DNA of 7,476 nucleotides from Clostridiales bacterium UBA7573. Lineage in GTDB: Bacteria; Bacillota; Clostridia; Oscillospirales; CAG-272. The stretch covers positions 54,386-61,861 of the forward strand of contig DLLB01000022.1 of the NCBI GenBank assembly GCA_002477905.1, read 5' to 3'. Shown piece by piece: positions 5,112 to 7,476 of this stretch. The position numbers and the translations under genes were made by a program. The stretch's first letter is position 1. Every line of letters starts with the position of its first letter. A model generated the notes under the pieces. That model was not told the DNA's origin. It was given only the letters and a program-made list of their open reading frames with translations, and made no database searches.

Positions 5112-6659
5112 TTATTTTGCGTACTCGATGGCACGGCTCTCGCGGATGAGATTGACTTTGATCTGTCCCGGATATTCCAGATTTTCTTCGATCTTTTTGA
5201 CAATATCCCTTGCAAGCAATTTCATTTCCTGGTCGTTGACATCTTCCGGCTTCACCATGATCCGGATCTCGCGCCCCGCCTGGATCGCGAAAGATTTTTC
5301 TACGCCGCGGAAGCTGTTTGCGATTTCTTCCAGCTTCTCCAGCCGCTTGATGTAATTTTCCAGATTCTCACGCCGTGCGCCCGGACGAGCCGCGGAAATC
5401 GCGTCTGCCGCCTGCACGATCATGGCGATGAGCGTGCGCGGCTCCACATCGTTGTGGTGCGCTTCGATCGCGTGAATGATGTCCTTGTTTTCCTTGTACT
5501 TCTTGGCGATGTCTACGCCGATCTGCACATGGGAGCCTTCCACTTCCTGCGTCAGCGCTTTGCCGATGTCGTGCAGGAGTCCCGCGCGTTTTGCAAGCGT
5601 GACGTCTACGCCAAGCTCTGCGGCGATCATGCCGCTGATGTGCGCGACTTCAATGGAATGTTGTAATACGTTCTGCCCGTAACTGGTGCGATACCGCAAT
5701 CTGCCGAGCAGCTTGACCAATTCGTTGTTCATGCCGTGGATGCCCACGTCGAAGGTCGCGCGTTCGCCCGCCTGTTTGATCGCCGCCTCCACGTCTCTGC
5801 GCGCGCGCTCCACCATTTCCTCAATGCGCGTCGGATGAATCCGCCCGTCTGCAATGAGTTTTTCCAGGGTGAGCCGTGCAATTTCTCTGCGTACCGGATC
5901 GAATCCGGAAAGGGTGATGGCTTCCGGCGTGTCGTCGATGATGAGATCGACGCCGGTCAGCGTTTCAATGGTGCGGATATTGCGCCCTTCGCGTCCGATG
6001 ATCCGCCCCTTCATGTCGTCATTGGGGATCTGGACAACGGAAACCGTCGCTTCTGCGACATAATCCGACGCACACCGCTGGATGGCAAGCGCGATGACAT
6101 TGCGCGCTCTTGCGTCCGCTTCGTCTTTCAGCTGTGCGTCGATCTCAATGAGCTTGGCGGCGGCGTCGTGCCGTGCGTCATTCTCAATGCGGGCGACCAG
6201 TTCGCTTTTTGCTTCTTCAATGGTTAATCCGGAGATCTGCTCCAGCCGCGCCAGATGCTGTTCGCGGATCTGCTCGATTTCCTCGCGGATCGCCGTGTTT
6301 TCTTTCAGCTTTTGGTCTAACTGGGCTTCTTTGCGTTCCAGATTTTCGATCTTACGATCAACCGTTTCTTCTTTCTGGATGGCACGGCGTTCCAGATGAG
6401 AAACCTCCGTGCGACGTTCTTTCAGTTCCTGTTCGGCGGCGTTTCGTTCCTTCAGTATCTGCTCTTTTGCCTCAATGAGCGCTTCTTTTTTCTTATTCTC
6501 GGCAAATGCTTTGCTGTCTTCAATGATCTTCTGTGCCTGCTGTTCCGCGGAGCCGATTTCCCGTTCCGCGACCTTTTTCCGGTAAGCAATGCCTAAAAGC
6601 GCACCGATGACAATGGATACGAAGAAGGTAACGATGCCGGTGATAAGTGCAGGTAGCAT
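5112..6659 (-). CDS. rny: Ribonuclease Y
   Basis: The 515-residue membrane-anchored endoribonuclease initiates mRNA decay in many Firmicutes. Domain order is complete. An N-terminal transmembrane helix (about 4-24) is followed by a long charged coiled coil (about 30-200, rich in Glu, Lys, Arg and Gln). The KH RNA-binding domain carries the GRIIGREGRNIR loop (218-229). The HD domain has H334, the H363-D364 pair in LLHDIGK, and D419 in QAADA as metal ligands. The C-terminal part ends with EYPGQIKVNLIRESRAIEYAK-type family sequence (from about 495). Length matches the usual 510-525. The start at 6659 has GGAGGG about 6 nt upstream and gives the expected short external N-terminus. It heads a unit with nth, read from the promoter at 6800-6828 through a leader of about 130 nt. 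Confidence is very high; no defects are visible. Confidence 0.98.
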   Translation of the reverse strand: MLPALITGIVTFFVSIVIGALLGIAYRKKVAEREIGSAEQQAQKIIEDSKAFAENKKKEALIEAKEQILKERNAAEQELKERRTEVSHLERRAIQKEETVDRKIENLERKEAQLDQKLKENTAIREEIEQIREQHLARLEQISGLTIEEAKSELVARIENDARHDAAAKLIEIDAQLKDEADARARNVIALAIQRCASDYVAEATVSVVQIPNDDMKGRIIGREGRNIRTIETLTGVDLIIDDTPEAITLSGFDPVRREIARLTLEKLIADGRIHPTRIEEMVERARRDVEAAIKQAGERATFDVGIHGMNNELVKLLGRLRYRTSYGQNVLQHSIEVAHISGMIAAELGVDVTLAKRAGLLHDIGKALTQEVEGSHVQIGVDIAKKYKENKDIIHAIEAHHNDVEPRTLIAMIVQAADAISAARPGARRENLENYIKRLEKLEEIANSFRGVEKSFAIQAGREIRIMVKPEDVNDQEMKLLARDIVKKIEENLEYPGQIKVNLIRESRAIEYAK

Positions 6660-6793
6660 AAATTACCCTCCGATTTGTTCGATTTTGACAGACTGTCAGG
6701 CGAAAGCAGGGCTCCGCAGTCTGCACGGATGCCTGCTCATCTCGTATAACAGAATTCCCACAGGCGGTGTGGGGACGCTTGTTACAAATAGAT
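6660..6793 (-). promoter_or_regulatory. Structured 5' leader of rny
   Basis: About 134 nt lie between the inferred transcription start and the rny ATG. Pairings visible in the sequence are CAGACTG with CAGTCTG (6689-6695, 6717-6723), the competing TGACA with TGTCA (6686-6690, 6694-6698), and CCCACA with TGTGGG (6757-6762, 6768-6773). No known riboswitch class is recognisable. RNase genes can be controlled through their own leaders, as for RNase E in enterobacteria, so autoregulation is a reasonable but untested idea. Confidence 0.4.
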
Positions 6794-6799
6794 ACTTTT

Positions 6800-6828
6800 A
6801 TTGTATACCAATTTCGGTTGGATGTCAA
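6800..6828 (-). promoter_or_regulatory. Strong sigma-A type promoter for rny-nth
   Basis: On the minus strand a perfect TTGACA (6828-6823), a 17-bp spacer and TACAAT (6805-6800) give the best promoter in the window. Transcription should begin near 6793. Confidence 0.88.
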
Positions 6829-6843
6829 GGGCTAATCCCCGTA

Positions 6844-6888
6844 TTTTTTCAACTTTTTGCGTTTTTGTCCCCTTTTTTCCTCTTTTTT
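6844..6888 (-). promoter_or_regulatory. Phased A-tracts upstream of the rny promoter
   Basis: On the minus strand five runs of five or six A (6888-6883, 6878-6873, 6866-6862, 6858-6854, 6849-6844) have centres 8 to 11.5 bp apart. That is close to the helical repeat, so the DNA is probably bent. They cover about -51 to -95 relative to the inferred start, where UP-element contacts or bending can raise promoter strength. This is inference from spacing. Confidence 0.45.
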
Positions 6889-6973
6889 CGGGATGTTTCC
6901 CCCACTTTGCCCTGATTTTTGGGGTGTGAGGGTGCGGCTGATCGGGAAAGGAGTGCGAAAAGGAACCAGCCGC

Positions 6974-7048
6974 GCGGGACGCCCGCTTTTCCCTTCTGCA
7001 AAGTTTGCGCGGGATGGGAAGGGGAGCCTTTTTCAAAAGGCTCCCCTT
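6974..7048 (+). repeat. Intergenic palindromic repeat, copy D
   Basis: In plus orientation a small hairpin (GCGGG 6974-6978, CCCGC 6982-6986) with TTTT is followed by AAAGTTTGCGCGGG (7000-7013). A 30-nt palindrome follows (7019-7048, AAGGGGAGCC and GGCTCCCCTT arms). The centre reads TTTTTCAAAA, one base off the TTTTGCAAAA of the other copies. The order of parts equals copies B and C. It lies 51 bp past the stop of the transporter gene and may serve as its 3' hairpin. The rest of 6829-7099 holds the A-tracts and no gene that I can support. Confidence 0.78.
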
Positions 7049-7099
7049 GCAAAAATATGATTTTTCTGTTTCTTTTTTTCGTCGTCCCTCTCGCGCCCT

Positions 7100-7476
7100 T
7101 TACTTCGTTTCTTTCTCGTCCTGCAAAACGCGGCGGTGCCAGAAAAGAGCGGTGACAAGGGAGAGCAGGACGCCTGCGGCGGCAATGGCGATCCACATGC
7201 CGATGGTCGCGTTCCAGCCGAAGCGGTCTTTCACGCTTGCGATTCCGTAGGTCGAAAGCGCCGCACCGATGTAAACGGCGGAATTGACAATGCCGGAGAT
7301 GGTGCAGACGTGCCCGAACCGCTTCATCCGTTGCGGCACATAGGCGGTGAGCGCAAGGTTGACGCCGTGCATGAGCGCGGCGATCAAAGAGATGCTGAGG
7401 GTGGAAAGAAGCATGTTTTTCCCGTTGGAAAAGTACAGAATTACGCCGAATCCCGTACCCAAGAGGAAAATGCTTG
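7100..7476 (-). CDS. Major facilitator superfamily transporter, C-terminal part (5' end outside window)
   Basis: The frame stays open to the window edge, so only the last 124 residues are seen. They contain four hydrophobic segments, matching helices 9-12 of a 12-helix permease. The first visible residues (SIFLLGTGFGVILYF) close one helix, and the next helix ends TAYVP. The cytoplasmic-type loop QRMKRFGHV precedes a segment with SGIVNSAVYIGAALSTYG, and the last helix ends LFWHRRVLQDEKETK. The SGI-N-(S)-YIG-G pattern resembles organophosphate or sugar-acid type members, but the substrate cannot be assigned. The TTG at 7462 is not the real start, since family-like sequence continues upstream. 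Copy D of the repeat is its 3' neighbour. Confidence 0.85.
   Translation of the reverse strand, partial: SIFLLGTGFGVILYFSNGKNMLLSTLSISLIAALMHGVNLALTAYVPQRMKRFGHVCTISGIVNSAVYIGAALSTYGIASVKDRFGWNATIGMWIAIAAAGVLLSLVTALFWHRRVLQDEKETK

Noticed and set aside
6660..6793. Known riboswitch or T-box in the rny leader
   Set aside because: I could not match conserved cores of any class I know; only simple stems are visible.
1..7476. CRISPR array
   Set aside because: The repeats are palindromic intergenic elements spaced by genes, not short direct repeats with regular spacers, and no cas gene is present.
1..7476. Insertion sequence or prophage
   Set aside because: No transposase, integrase or phage gene is seen; the palindromic elements are too short to encode one.

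Overview
The window looks like a chromosomal housekeeping stretch from a Gram-positive bacterium of the class Clostridia, probably an uncultured gut lineage. The evidence is an RNase Y gene, a DUF1385 (YqhQ-like)/prmC pair, an EndoA-type MazF, strong AGGAG-type ribosome sites and sigma-A promoters, all on moderately GC-rich DNA. The class assignment rests on gene content and gene order; no rRNA or other marker is visible.

Layout from left to right. 1-132: non-coding, one copy of a palindromic repeat (copy A). 133-2096 (minus): a DUF1385 membrane protein and prmC overlap by 7 bp and share one promoter (2123-2151). 2207-2383: repeat copy B beside a strong terminator. 2434-3497 (minus): a two-gene unit, a small Thr/Pro/Lys/Asp-rich lipoprotein followed by a histidine phosphatase, with a promoter at 3554-3582 and the terminator at 2338-2383. 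3745-4134 (plus): mazF, transcribed divergently from the lipoprotein and without a visible antitoxin gene. 4135-4357: the convergent gap between mazF and nth, holding two different palindromic elements head to head (E and C). 4358-6659 (minus): rny then nth, driven by a very good promoter at 6800-6828 with a leader of about 130 nt and phased A-tracts upstream; a hairpin lies between the two genes. 6974-7048: repeat copy D. 7100-7476 (minus): the C-terminal third of a major facilitator transporter that runs off the right edge.

Most genes are recognisable core functions: release-factor methylation (prmC), base-excision repair (nth), mRNA turnover (rny) and toxin RNase (mazF). The unusual content is between the genes. 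A family of composite palindromic elements occurs in nearly every intergenic gap longer than about 85 bp. Each full copy has a T-tract or terminator-like hairpin, then AAAGTTTTCGCGGGG, then a 30-36 nt near-perfect palindrome centred on TTTTGCAAAA. The dodecamer CTTTTGCAAAAG is present exactly four times and with one mismatch twice, and I did not see it inside any gene. The two stem versions differ at paired positions in both arms, so the hairpin is preserved. I do not recognise this family by name; it is the main candidate for an undescribed system here.
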